In this document: positions 23,497-33,905 of the stretch, in pieces | Position numbering within the stretch: the first letter of the stretch is position 1 | How the letters are laid out: every line of letters begins with the position of its first letter | Assembly: GCA_963971305.1 (NCBI GenBank) | Contig: OZ020303.1 | Span: 36,134,106 to 36,198,105 of the forward strand | Source of the DNA: Arcuatula senhousia | Taxonomy: Eukaryota > Mollusca > Bivalvia > Mytilida > Mytilidae | Length of the DNA stretch: 64,000 bases | Direction of reading: 5' to 3' | The notes under the pieces: generated by a model | Databases searched by the model: none | What the model was told of the DNA's origin: nothing | What the model saw: only the letters and a program-made list of their open reading frames with translations | Position numbers and translations under genes: made by a program

Positions 23497-26400
23497 GTAT
23501 TTCACTTTGACATGTTTGACCAGACAATGATACATTTACATGTACAAAATGTCGAAGATGAAATTCACTTTTTGTTGGAATGTAATAAACTTAATTATAT
23601 TAGAAAACCAATTATTGGTGAGATACTAATAAAGTATCCAAATCTGACACAATTAGATAACAAACAAAAATTTATTTGGCTAATGTCAGCTGAAGATAGA
23701 TACATTTATAGCCAACTACATTCTCTTTTAGGTAATCTTTCAACAGCAAGAGATAAGTTATTAAATAACATGAAAAAATAATGTATTATTATTATTGTTA
23801 TTATTTCTAATTATTACTATTCTTACTAATTATACTCTTATCACTATATATATTAACACTATCATGATCATAGTAAGTGCTCTGCTCTGGTAATCATATT
23901 ATAATTAACTAAGGATCACTGTACTTATTTAAAACTAGAAATATTTTATTTTTATTTTATTTAAAATCATTGTAATCAACTCAAATTAAATGTATATTGT
24001 GATTATCAATGTGATTGTTCAGCTCATTCGTGGGCGTCTTGATTGACAATAAAGAATTTGTTGTTGTACACCATGTTTACTTTGAAAAAGCACAGGCACT
24101 TGTTTCTATCAATAATGGGGGGTAGAGTATGTATAAAAGAAGGAGCTCCTTCTTTTATACATACTCTACCCCCCATTATTGATAGAAACAAGTGCCTGTG
24201 TGAAAAAGTCACTTTACCAAAATCTTTGCTTTACTAAATTAATCATTAATTGATTATTGACCAAGACAAAGTACAAATGTTATCATAACTAGGAAAAACT
24301 GTTTTAGCACACTAAAACAAATGTGTCCCCTTCCTAAATCAGAAGTCAAAGTCACAATGACATACATTGTTCAAAAAATGCTTTATAATAATGATGGATC
24401 TTAATTCTAAATCGCTATGTCAAAAGATAAATAAGTAATGGTCTGGAAGGTTTTGCATGTAAAATTAGCATGTATTTGACCTTGAAATCACAGGTCGAGG
24501 TCATTAAGGTTGGCGACACATTGTTCATATGATGACACACAATTAAGTTAATAAAATAGTAAATAAGCATTTATTTGATCTTGAGGCCATTCTGGTCCGC
24601 AACACATTGTCTCATGGTGAAACATCCACATGCCAAATATCAAAGCCCTATATCAAAGGATAAAATGTTATGACCAGGACCAACTTTGCACATAAAATTA
24701 TCATTAATTTGGCCTTGAGGTCAAAGGTAAAGGTCATATGAAGGTCATTCTGCCACACAACACATCTTCTCAGGGTGATACATCTACATGTCAAACATTA
24801 AAGCCCTATGCCAAAGAACAAAAAAAGTTATGGCCCTGACATGTTTTAGCATTAACTTGATCTTGAGGTCAAAGGTCAAGGTCATATGAAGGTCATTCTG
24901 GTACACAACACAATGTCTCATGGTGATACATCCACATGTCAAATATTAAAACCATATGTCAAAGAACAAAAAAGTTATGACCCTGGATTACTTTGCATGT
25001 AAGGTCATATGAAGGTCATTCTGGTACGCGACACATCGTCTTATGTACATGCAAAATATCAAAGCCCTATCTCAAAGGATAAAAAAGTTATGGCCCGGAC
25101 ACGCTTTGTATGAGAAAAAGAAGAAGAAGAAGAACTGACACAAAAACAATATGTCTCCCCCTTCTGGGAAGGGGAGACATAATTAAGAAATGACATTAGC
25201 AAGGTACATATGTGTACATAGTTCATATATGTAAGTGTAACAAATTAAATTGATTAATCATATTAATATTAACAGATTTAACATGTTTAGGGATCAACCA
25301 TTAGATTTTTATGCGGTGGCTATATGGATATTTTCTTGGTCCTGCCTTTTTATTTTTGGAAAAAAATTAGCCTGGATTTTTTTGTCACGCTAGAAAAATG
25401 GCTAGCAGCGCAAATATTTTTATTTTTAAAGCTACTTAAACTTTTCAGCCAAAAATACCTTCCTGCCTTTAAAAAAAATCACCATAGACCTCCCCCTAAA
25501 AATCAAATGGTCACTCCCTTAAATTAATGATCTGTGCAAATTATTAATTTGATTAATTGATATTTAAATTTAACTGTAATTTCATGACTTTCATTTGAAT
25601 CCCATTAGCCTAATTCTCTGACTTAACAACATATGTACACATGTAATAAGACTGATCCCTGAGTCCCTGACGTGATTTAATATACAAATGTACACTTTCA
25701 TATCTTGTTTGTTGACATCATAGCTTACACTGTACATGTATCTAACTGGAATATTTTTGGTGGGCAAAAAGACAATAGAACTGTAGGAAAACGTCTTTAA
25801 ATTGTTTTAAATAACTTTTTTGTTTTTCAAGATAATTGAAAAAATTCTTTTGGTTCTACAATTTTAAGAAAAAGATCAAATTTGTAGTGCATTTTAAAAA
25901 TAAATATTCAGTGGGTTCTAAAGATAAAAGCATGAAAAACATTGGTTGATTTAGAGTTTTTAATAAAAATTTACTTGGTTCAGAATCAATTTTGCAGAAA
26001 ATTTATTTTTTAAGTCCTTTTTTCAAAATTGATTATGGTAAATATGAATAAATGCTTCTTTCAAGAACTATTTACAGAATCATTTTATCTTATGAATTAA
26101 AAAAAGTTTTGAGGATTTGAAATTTGGGAAAATTATCCTATCAATCAATGTTTGTTTATTGCACTCCAATTTGACACCTAATGAGATTCAAATTAGGGAA
26201 TGTGACATCACTAATGATATCAGTGAACACTCCTATACATGTAATCTGGTTGTTAAATGAATTTTTTTTTGGATAAATGAAAAACAAACTTTCTGGCAAA
26301 CTTTGAAAGTTAATTATTGGCGTTTTTATTTTGATAGAATATTGATAAATGATAAGACCCCAAATATTTTTTTCCAGTGTCATTACCTTTGACATGTTTG

Positions 26401-29400
26401 ATGATATTTCCTATTACTGGGAAAGAAGCAAAACTGTACCAAGGGGGTAATCAAATATCATTATACCATAAAGACAAAGACAAAATCGGTAGACAAAAAC
26501 AAACATGGCAATGAAACAAACCACACAACATTAAAATACACACATATACATGTAACAACAAAATTGCATTAACCAACGTGAAATCAAGTCGAAAAGAGGG
26601 TGAACTCAGGTGCTCCAGATGAGTAAGCAGTTCCTGCTTGCTATATAGCACACCTGTCAAGTTGCCAAAGATCAATTTAGTGTTGGTCAAACCCTGAAAG
26701 GATGACATTACAAAATACTATCATGTCAAACCAATATCTGTGCTCTTTTGAGAGATAGAAGTTCTATATTTGTCTACGAGCACATGATGTCTTCTGTAAA
26801 ATTTCTTGAGTCATGACAACAACCTTGGAGCAACATACCCCTGTGTTAACAATTTGCTTGTCAGCTGTGTAGCTCTATCAAGGAAGGTGTTATACAGTGA
26901 AACTTCTCTAAACCGGCCGCCACAGGGACCATATAAAATGGCCAGTTTAGAGGGGTGGCCGGTTTTGTGGGTGTCACCTTAATACAATCCATGATCAAAA
27001 TATATTGATCTTAAATTCTTAAAGTATATATTCTTTATATTATACTTTTGGATCACCGTCTCAGTAACATTCAAAAATAAGGTTATGTTTATCTATTTTA
27101 TATCTTTATTTGATCTATACTTTGATTTGTAGTAAAGCTTAAAAAATGAGTAATTAAAGATCAGACAGTTTTACAATATGGACAACACTTTTGGTTCAAA
27201 ATACTTTCTCAGTCTGGCATAAATTAAAATGAATTGCATATCAAGTTTGAAAATAATTTCAAAAGACTATTTTTCATACCATTTATTATTTTCAGCTCAT
27301 TTATTCCTATTTACATGATAAAATTGCCTTACAATATTTTGATCAGCTTGGAAAGAAAGATTTGAATAATCAAATTATGTCACAATAACTTACAAAGGTG
27401 CAATTAATAATTCCATAAATCCTTTTAATAACCATTTTAAATTAATTGTTTACATAATGATTAAAATTGACTTGAGAAGGGCTTCAAAATTCTTTAATTT
27501 GCTTTTATAACTTGTGTGTTGACAACTTTATTGCCTATGGCATTGATGGTTTGGCCAGTATTCAGGGGTTTAAATTACTTGATTAATGAAGGGAAAGTTT
27601 CAAAAAGGTGGCCGGTGTACGGTTTGGAGGGGTGGCCGGTATTGTGAGGAAAATTTACATAGAATTTTAATAGAATTTGCAGGGACTTTTTGAAATGGCC
27701 AGTTTATAGGGGTGGCCAGTTTTCAGGGGGTCCGGTTTAGAGAAGTTTCACTGTACTCCCCACATGCTCTGGAATAACAAATCAATTGTGACCACTTTTA
27801 TTGTGAAATAAACATGCTAAAAAGAATTAAACCTATAATCATGATTATGATACAAATGTAGATGACTAGTTTAGACAAACACATCATGAACATGTAATTG
27901 AGTTGTTCCTAATGTACATGTAATTACAAGCAAACAAGACATAATAAAACCACCAGTTGAAGACCAAGATAAATAATGAGAATGTGGAATCTATACAATA
28001 TGTGACAGGCTCTTCATTTTTTTGGAACACAGCCAGTTGCCTTAAATGTCACCAGTGGCAGCATGCCCATTATACTGAAAAGAGTATTTTACCTCCAAAC
28101 TTGGAACTCTACCCTCAAATTTCCACAAAATTGTAAAAAAGAAAGGGTACAGTGTACAAAAATCAGGAAAAAGCCATGTTTGTACCTCAGATCTCAAAGG
28201 TCAGTACGAACCCTGCAGTGGTAGCACTGCCTGTTATGTTGTAATATTGCCACCCAGATCAAATATGATTCAAATGATTAAAAACTAATCTTAGAACAAT
28301 CCTTTGATTTGGAAAGACTGTCCCCAGGAATACAGAACTAACAGATTCAATTTCATGGCTTAGCAAAATTTTGCAAGTTAAGTTTGTGAAGGCACAAACA
28401 TGACAAATGGATTTGGAATGGTTAAACCTGTTGTGTGGGCCTTCCTTCATCATATCTGCATGTACAATCTCATAAAAAAGAAGCACAAAATATAACACAC
28501 AGCTAAAAATCAAGAGTTGGTTTCTGTTTACCTTGAACTTAGCATGCTTTAAGGTTGTTAAATGAATTTGTTTTGGATAAATGAAAAACAATCTTTCTGG
28601 CAAACTTTGAAAGTTTTTTTTTTTATTCCTTCCAAGTTCTGCTTTCCAACATTAATATACATCTATTTTCAGGGTTTGTCGAAGATGGAGAAGAATTGCC
28701 AGGGATAATTCACTATGGAAACACGTAGATCTGAGACCATACAGATTAAATTTAATGAAAACATGGAAAGTAATTAGATCACATTTTTCAGAATGTCTGA
28801 TATCACTACAGCTGAAAGGAGATACTGGTATGTGCAGAGTTTTAATTTAATTTTTTTAACAGCAACAGAGAACATTATGATATATGCCTCTACATTAGGC
28901 AAAAACATAATATATGTCTGTATCCGGCTACCATGAAGACAAACATAGTGTCTGTAGGTCATAAAATCATTTTATTTAAAAAAAAAAATTCTAAGTCAAA
29001 AATGGCCGGATTTCGCTAAACAGGAAGTAGGTGAGGGACACACCTGAAATTGTATCCCACGTAATCATGTAATGGGACCCCACCCTGATGCCAGATTTTA
29101 ACGATTTTTAGTGCCAAAATGACAAAAACAAGCCAAAAAAAGGTTTGATCGGGTAGCAGAAAACAAGACTACCCAGTATACTTCTTTGGCATTCTGTAAA
29201 AAAATAACCGACATGACCGAAATGAATTGACTTAATAAAATTCTTGTATCTTATATTTTTTACTATATTTCAGTATTTACATGTACATGTATTTTCACTA
29301 GCATGTCTAGAGAATAATGGTTTTATTATGATTTTTAATATTTAATTTTTTTTTAATAATAACTTATTCTTCATTAGAATATTTTGCTGAATTTCAACAA

Positions 29401-30254
29401 TCCATACATTTTAGCAGTCAACAGAATTTTTAGTTTCTACCTGTTAATGTCGTATACTCCCCCAAAAAGTTAATAAAATATACATGTTCAACCAATTTTT
29501 TGTTTAATCAAGCTTTGATCCCCTGTAAATGTTTTGTAGGACTTTATTGACATTTAACTTATTCTTTACTTCAGACAGAATTAAGGAAAAGAATCCAGTT
29601 TCAGATGCTATGCTTAATGATTTAAAGGAGAGATGTCCAAATATCAGAAATTTGGGTCTTTACAACTGTAACCTTCAAAACCTTGAGATGAAGCTCCCTG
29701 TGACCTTGACATTATTGAAGGTCATTCAGTGTCATTGGAAACCAAGATGGCTGAGAGATATCCACAAGTCCATACCAAGCCTGAATAGTCTTGTCTTGGA
29801 ACACACAACACGAATAGATAACCATGATATTGAAGATATTGTAAAAATTGTACACTTAAAAGTCCTTAATTTGAATGCCTGTTACAGAATCAATGAGAAG
29901 GGATTGACAAAAATAGCAACTGAGCTTAAGGAATTACAAGTTTTAGAAATAGCCCATTGTAATTGTTCAGATTTGGTTCTCCACCATGTATCAAGAAATC
30001 TTACAGAATTAGAAACATTGAATGTCAGGGGTGGTGATGTAACTGACTCTAGTATCAGTACTGTAGTTCAGGCTTTAACTCATCTCAAACACCTCAATAT
30101 ACACAAATGTAATCTGTTAACACCATCAGGACTTGAATGTTTGCTCTCTCTAAAACTTTCAACATTAGTTTGTAACTCGTCACATGTCACATCAAGTATG
30201 GAGTCTTCTTTAGAGGCAAATGGCTGTGTAGTCACAACACTGCCACCAACTTAA
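23399..30254 (+). CDS. FBXL12: F-box/leucine-rich-repeat protein, FBXL12-like, complete (310 residues)
   Basis: Predicted substrate adaptor of an SCF (SKP1-CUL1-F-box) ubiquitin ligase. Exons 23399-23496, 28673-28827 and 29575-30254 join in frame (98+155+680 nt). The F-box spans residues 9-53: SVPDNIILEIFTYLPVKELC, then VCRRWRRIARDNSLWKHVDL. C-terminal leucine-rich repeats follow, e.g. CPNIRNLGLYNCNL, LKVLNLNACYRI and LETLNVRGGDVTD. Length, F-box with a tryptophan-rich end, SDAMLNDLKERCPNI and the weak repeat pattern fit FBXL12 (326 residues in human) better than the long FBXL2/20 group. An in-frame TAA lies just before the ATG. Intron 1 (5.2 kb) carries several transposons. Orthology is inferred from remembered family features, not an alignment search. 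Confidence 0.9.
23505..24067 (+). pseudogene. 3' fragment of a non-LTR retrotransposon (LINE)
   Basis: The frame across 23530-23781 contains NVEDEIHFLLEC and KFIWLMSAEDRYI. This resembles the C-terminal VEDExHFLxEC region after the reverse transcriptase in molluscan LINEs. A 3' UTR rich in ATT follows, ending GACAATAAAGAATTTG(TTG)n. The 5' truncation is typical. It starts within about 10 nt of the FBXL exon 1 donor, inside intron 1. Confidence 0.65.
24091..24200. mobile_element. Perfect 110-bp palindrome flanked by an 8-bp direct repeat
   Basis: Two perfect 55-bp arms meet at GAGCTC (centre 24145/24146) with no spacer; the ends are CACAGGCACTTG. TGAAAAAG flanks both sides (24083-24090, 24201-24208). 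A spacerless palindrome with an 8-bp duplication looks like a very young MITE or foldback insertion. Both open frames across it are palindromic shadows. Confidence 0.85.
24289..25180 (-). mobile_element. Helentron-like element, family A, copy 2
   Basis: It begins CTAGGAAAAACTGTTTTAGC and ends with the GAAGAAGAA repeat and the hairpin ATGTCTCCCCCTTC/GGAAGGGGAGACAT (25151-25180). It has fewer internal units than the copy at 630-1765, so unit number varies. It lies in FBXL intron 1. Confidence 0.72.
25289..25520. mobile_element. MITE, AGGGATCAACCATT family
   Basis: The left end AGGGATCAACCATTAGATTT matches the inverted right end AAATCAAATGGTCACTCCCT. TTA/TTT-type bases flank both ends. A related left end appears at 63879. 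Confidence 0.6.
26248..26311. repeat. 64-bp dispersed repeat, copy 1 of 2
   Basis: GGTTGTTAAATGAATTT, GGATAAATGAAAAACAA and CTTTCTGGCAAACTTTGAAA recur at 28553-28615 in the same orientation. No terminal repeats are visible. Both copies lie in FBXL intron 1. Confidence 0.7.
26895..27754. mobile_element. pogo/Tigger-like non-autonomous element, 860 bp
   Basis: The termini CAGTGAAACTTCTCTAAACC and the inverted CCGGTTTAGAGAAGTTTCAC are flanked by TA (26893-26894, 27755-27756). Subterminal GGGGTGGCCGGTTTT-type motifs recur several times near both ends. CAGT termini with TA duplications fit pogo-type Tc1/mariner elements. No transposase. Confidence 0.82.
28553..28615. repeat. 64-bp dispersed repeat, copy 2 of 2
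   Basis: Near-identical to 26248-26311. It lies about 60 nt upstream of FBXL exon 2. Confidence 0.7.
28673..28827 (+). CDS. FBXL12: FBXL12-like coding exon 2
   Basis: 155 nt. The acceptor is CTATTTTCAG and the donor is GATACTG/GTATGT. It encodes the rest of the F-box (VCRRWRRIARDNSLWKHVDL) and the linker PYRLNLMKTWKVIRSHFSEC. Confidence 0.92.
29575..30254 (+). CDS. FBXL12: FBXL12-like terminal coding exon
   Basis: 680 nt from the acceptor TTTACTTCAG to TAA. An open frame continues upstream to 29529, but the splice acceptor and F-box phase place the exon start at 29575. It encodes the leucine-rich-repeat domain and ends VVTTLPPT. Confidence 0.92.
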
Positions 30255-30372
30255 AATTTTATTTGTCTCCTAATATGTTTAATATAAGTTTAGAAATATG
30301 TGTTACATGTATATTAGCTATTTAATGTAATATTTTTTCATAGGTAAATTAATTGTCTTAAAGACTAATGAT

Positions 30373-30547
30373 CAGGGGCGGATCCAGAGGTCCACGAAAG
30401 GGGGGGGGGGGGCGTAATTGCTAAAAATGTCAGATTTTGATGAAAATTTGAAGTTGCTTGGTCAATTTTATACAGAAAAAAAATAAAATTTCTCAATTAC
30501 CAGGGTAATAGGTGGGCGTACGCCTCCTCCGCCCCCTCTGAATCCTG
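30373..30547. mobile_element. Degenerate TIR element with poly-G tract
   Basis: CAGGGGCGGATCCAGAGG at the left matches, imperfectly, the inverted GCCCCCTCTGAATCCTG at the right. This GGGGCGGATCC terminus is common in marine invertebrate repeats. A run of G follows the left end. Confidence 0.45.
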
Positions 30548-30900
30548 TAAAAAGAACTACATAGACTTTATTGATAGCATCTTATGCAAGATAAAAGTGG
30601 TATGGAAAAAAGCAAATACTAGTAAATCAGGATGGATTATTTTTGTAATCTACCATCTTTTGTTACAACAAATATGTGCAAATCAAGAAAATCCAACAAA
30701 ATGGGGGGGGGGGGGGGGGCGCAACATCAAATATTGATAAAGACTTGAAAAAAGTAGCTCACAATAAGCACAAAAAATATTTTAGAAATGCATAAAAGTG
30801 AACATCATTTTAAAGGTCATTATTTATACATGTAGTACAAATCAAATGTATATTGGTATGTCATTTTGATAGAATGTAGAATTAATTGTTTGTATACTGT

Positions 30901-31454
30901 ACAAGAATGGAATTCCAGAGTCCCTTGCCTGTGAAGCAAAAATTATCGAACACGGCTGATTTTTTAACTTGACCAAGGTATTAGTGGTTTCAACATTTGG
31001 TATAAATATCATTAAAATCTGTCAACATCTTTGGGATGAGAGCGCTTACAAGGTCTGTTTTGCAAAAAAAACCAGTCTTTTTATGGTCAAAGTCCCTTAA
31101 CTCCTTAAAAAATTATTGAAAAATGCTGATTGTTGATCTTGACCAAGGTGTTAGTGATAAAAACATTTGGTATAAATTTTATGAAAATCCGTTGACATTT
31201 GGAGGGATGGGAGCGCTTACAACGTATGTTTTGCCAAAAAAAATAGTCTTTTTTAAGGTCAAAGTCCCATAATTCCGACAAAAATTATTGGAAAATGCTG
31301 ATTTTTTAACTTGACCAAGGTATTAGTGATATAAACATTTGGTTTAAATTTCATGAAAATCGACAAAATTTGTAGCCTTGAGAGGGCTTACAAAAAGTGT
31401 GACGGACGGACCCCCGGCATTTCTATGTCCCCGCTCCACGATGTGGTGGGGGAC
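30901..31454 (-). mobile_element. Helentron-like element, family E
   Basis: The left end ACAAGAATGGAATTCCAGAG has the hairpin TGGAATTCCA, then TCCCT. The right end has GACGGACGGA and a hairpin ATGTCCCC...CCAC/GTGG...GGGGACA. Three units of about 160 bp contain ATGCTGATT and TTGACCAAGGTATTAGTG. Confidence 0.6.
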
Positions 31455-31508
31455 AAAAATAACTTTCACTGAATATATATTAATGTAAATCTTGATTACG
31501 TAATTTAT

Positions 31509-31767
31509 TATCATCATATCAGATTACAAGCGCTGATGAAGCTGGTCGGTCCAGCGAAATATCCGCAAATTTGATTATTTGATTATTGATTATTAATTAT
31601 TGTCTTTTGACTTCAATTATTATTTTATTTTAACATCATATTTGATGTTGTTGTGCACCATTTTAGAAGTTTATTTATCATTTTTGTTTGCACAGTATCG
31701 TTAACTTTTTTGTTTTCGATCCGACATCCCGTAGGTTGATACGTTGGCTACTTCTTTCAGACGTTTA
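31509..31767 (+). repeat. Solo, 5'-truncated copy of the hammerhead-core repeat
   Basis: It matches the unit of the 56476-59390 array from TATCATCATATCAG to CTTTCAGACGTTTA, where the right edge of the array also stops. It contains CTGATGA, a GCTGG/CCAGC stem and GAAA at 31533-31559. Truncation at one end with a shared fixed other end suggests retrotransposition. Confidence 0.7.
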
Positions 31768-32946
31768 TATAAATGTATAGACACTTTATCAAATTTTTCA
31801 TGCAAGTTTTTATTTAAGCACATAGATGAATAATGACTTGAAGTATAACAAATGTTTAATATTTATAAGCCTGCAAGAGTTTTTCTTCACAAAAGTGTCA
31901 ATTTGATAGATAAGTTTGTGAAACTTTGCAGCAGTAAAAATAAATTATTTTATAGTACATTCATTGACATTTATGTTCTCTGAACTGAATGATTGTTTTT
32001 TGAAATACATGTTTGACTAAAAAGGCAGCAGTTTGATTATTAAGATTAAATTAGATTATATATTTATTCATATACCGAGAAATATATCAGATGTATCTAT
32101 CTACACAGTTAAATTTATATTTTACTAGAATAAACACTCTTTGTTGTTAATCACTGTTTTAGAATTATGTCCATACAACATATGTTTGTAATTGTGTCCA
32201 TTTGTCAGTCTGTTCACCCATTCTGGCTTTGATTTGTTTCCCTTTCTGGTGGGCTGATCATATACATGTATGCTTATGGCTTTAACATGGCAGGATGCTA
32301 TGTCATGTACCAGGTTTTTAACCTTTAACCTTAAATTAAAATTGTTTTTTTTTAATAGAATTTAAATAGAATTTGACTTTCAGTCTGTATGTCTTTCTGG
32401 TTTCTGGGGTATAACTTTACATTTGGTTCCAGTTTGCAAATTTTTATGGGAGTTATGGCCCTTTGAACTTAGAAAGTTCACTGAATTTTCAGTTTTCTGC
32501 TTTTGTTTTCTTAACCCTTGCAGATATTGGGCTGATATTTTGTATGTGAGTTAAGTATGGTGGGTAACAGATCAAGTTAATGTTTTGTTCCGGTCTGCAA
32601 ATTTCTATTGCCCTTTGAATTTGAAAAATTCACTGAATTGTCAGTTTTCTGCACTTGAATCTAAACTCTTTTCAGATAATGAACTGGTTTTTGGTATATG
32701 AGTCTATACCATGACAAGTTAGAGCTTAAGTTTGTGTTTCTTTTCAGTATGTTAATTTTTTAGGAGTTATAGCACTCACCAAAATTAGTTTGTCCGCTCA
32801 TTTTTTCTAAATGCTTGTAAATAATTAACAGTTTTTTTTGTATTTGAGTCTACCATTATAAGTTTCAAATCAAGTTTGTGTTTTGTTCCTGTCCACCCTG
32901 TCCACAATTTTTTATGAGGATTATGGCCATTTGAACATTGATTGAA
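31768..32946. other. Intergenic, no gene recognised
   Basis: Diverged repeat-like text (CAGTTTTCTGC, GTTTTGTTCCNGTCTGCAAA recurring at about 180-bp spacing) suggests a decayed tandem-unit repeat. No coding signal. Confidence 0.4.
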
Positions 32947-33356
32947 ATTCCCTCTTTTCAGTTTACATAGGTTATCTCCCATTAGCAGGAGTTATCTAAC
33001 TTTGCAGGAGGTGTAATTTCTTAGCCCCTCTGTTCTTTTCATGGAAAATCACAGAAAAATCTAGAGAGATCTGAAAGAAATTAGGGATTTCCCTAAATTT
33101 CGCAAGAACTTTACTATATAAAATCTTTAAAGTTTACATTTTTATTGCAGATTGTTTAATAAGTATTTTTGTAAAAGGAAATGTTTTAAAAAGTTACATA
33201 ACTATCTCAAAATGTTGGGAAATCCCTTTTCTTTCTGAACCCCTCAAATTTATCATAAGATTTCAACAATAAATCCAGAGAAAATAAATTTCATACCTGC
33301 TGTAAAGTTAGATCATGCATATGGGAGATAACCTATGTTAACTGAAAAGAGGGAAT
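32947..33356. mobile_element. MITE with about 36-bp terminal inverted repeats
   Basis: ATTCCCTCTTTTCAGTTTAC and AGGTTATCTCCCAT at the left recur inverted, with two or so mismatches, at 33318-33356. The 410-bp element has no ORF. No clear target duplication. Confidence 0.68.
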
Positions 33357-33905
33357 ACTTGGCCAGTAGGGGACTGTATTGTTTTGCTATACTCAAAGAA
33401 TGCTTGATCCATCATGGATCACATGTATCAAAAGTTTATAGTCCATCCACCTTTAACCACATGTGTAAAAGAGAAATACAGGGTCCATATTGGTCCCAGA
33501 AGTACAGGGTTCAATTAGCTTGGCCCTTAAAGATGGCAGTCTAGTTACAAATTGAGTTTGCATTACTGGTTGTTTTAGCTCATCACTCTTGTCATCTGTC
33601 TATTGATCATTAATATTTTCAAATATCTCCTGTGAAACCAATAAACCAAATATGAATGAAACTTTGCCATGTTTGCAGTAACAATATGATGGGAACATTT
33701 TAAAACGATCCAATAAACACCTGGCTGCTGTTACTAAAAAAAAAAACCATGATAAATCATTTTAAATTGATGTTAACTCAAAACCTTTATTGTATAGGAA
33801 AAATCTGATTGAACTTATCCTCTTCAAAATTTGCTTGATTATGTTTTCTTAGACATATTGCCACAAATGCTGGTGTGCCTGTGTCTGTCACTCTTTTTTC
33901 CTTAC

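Noticed and set aside
24043..24237. ORFs on both strands across the palindrome
   Set aside because: Mirror translations forced by the 110-bp palindrome.
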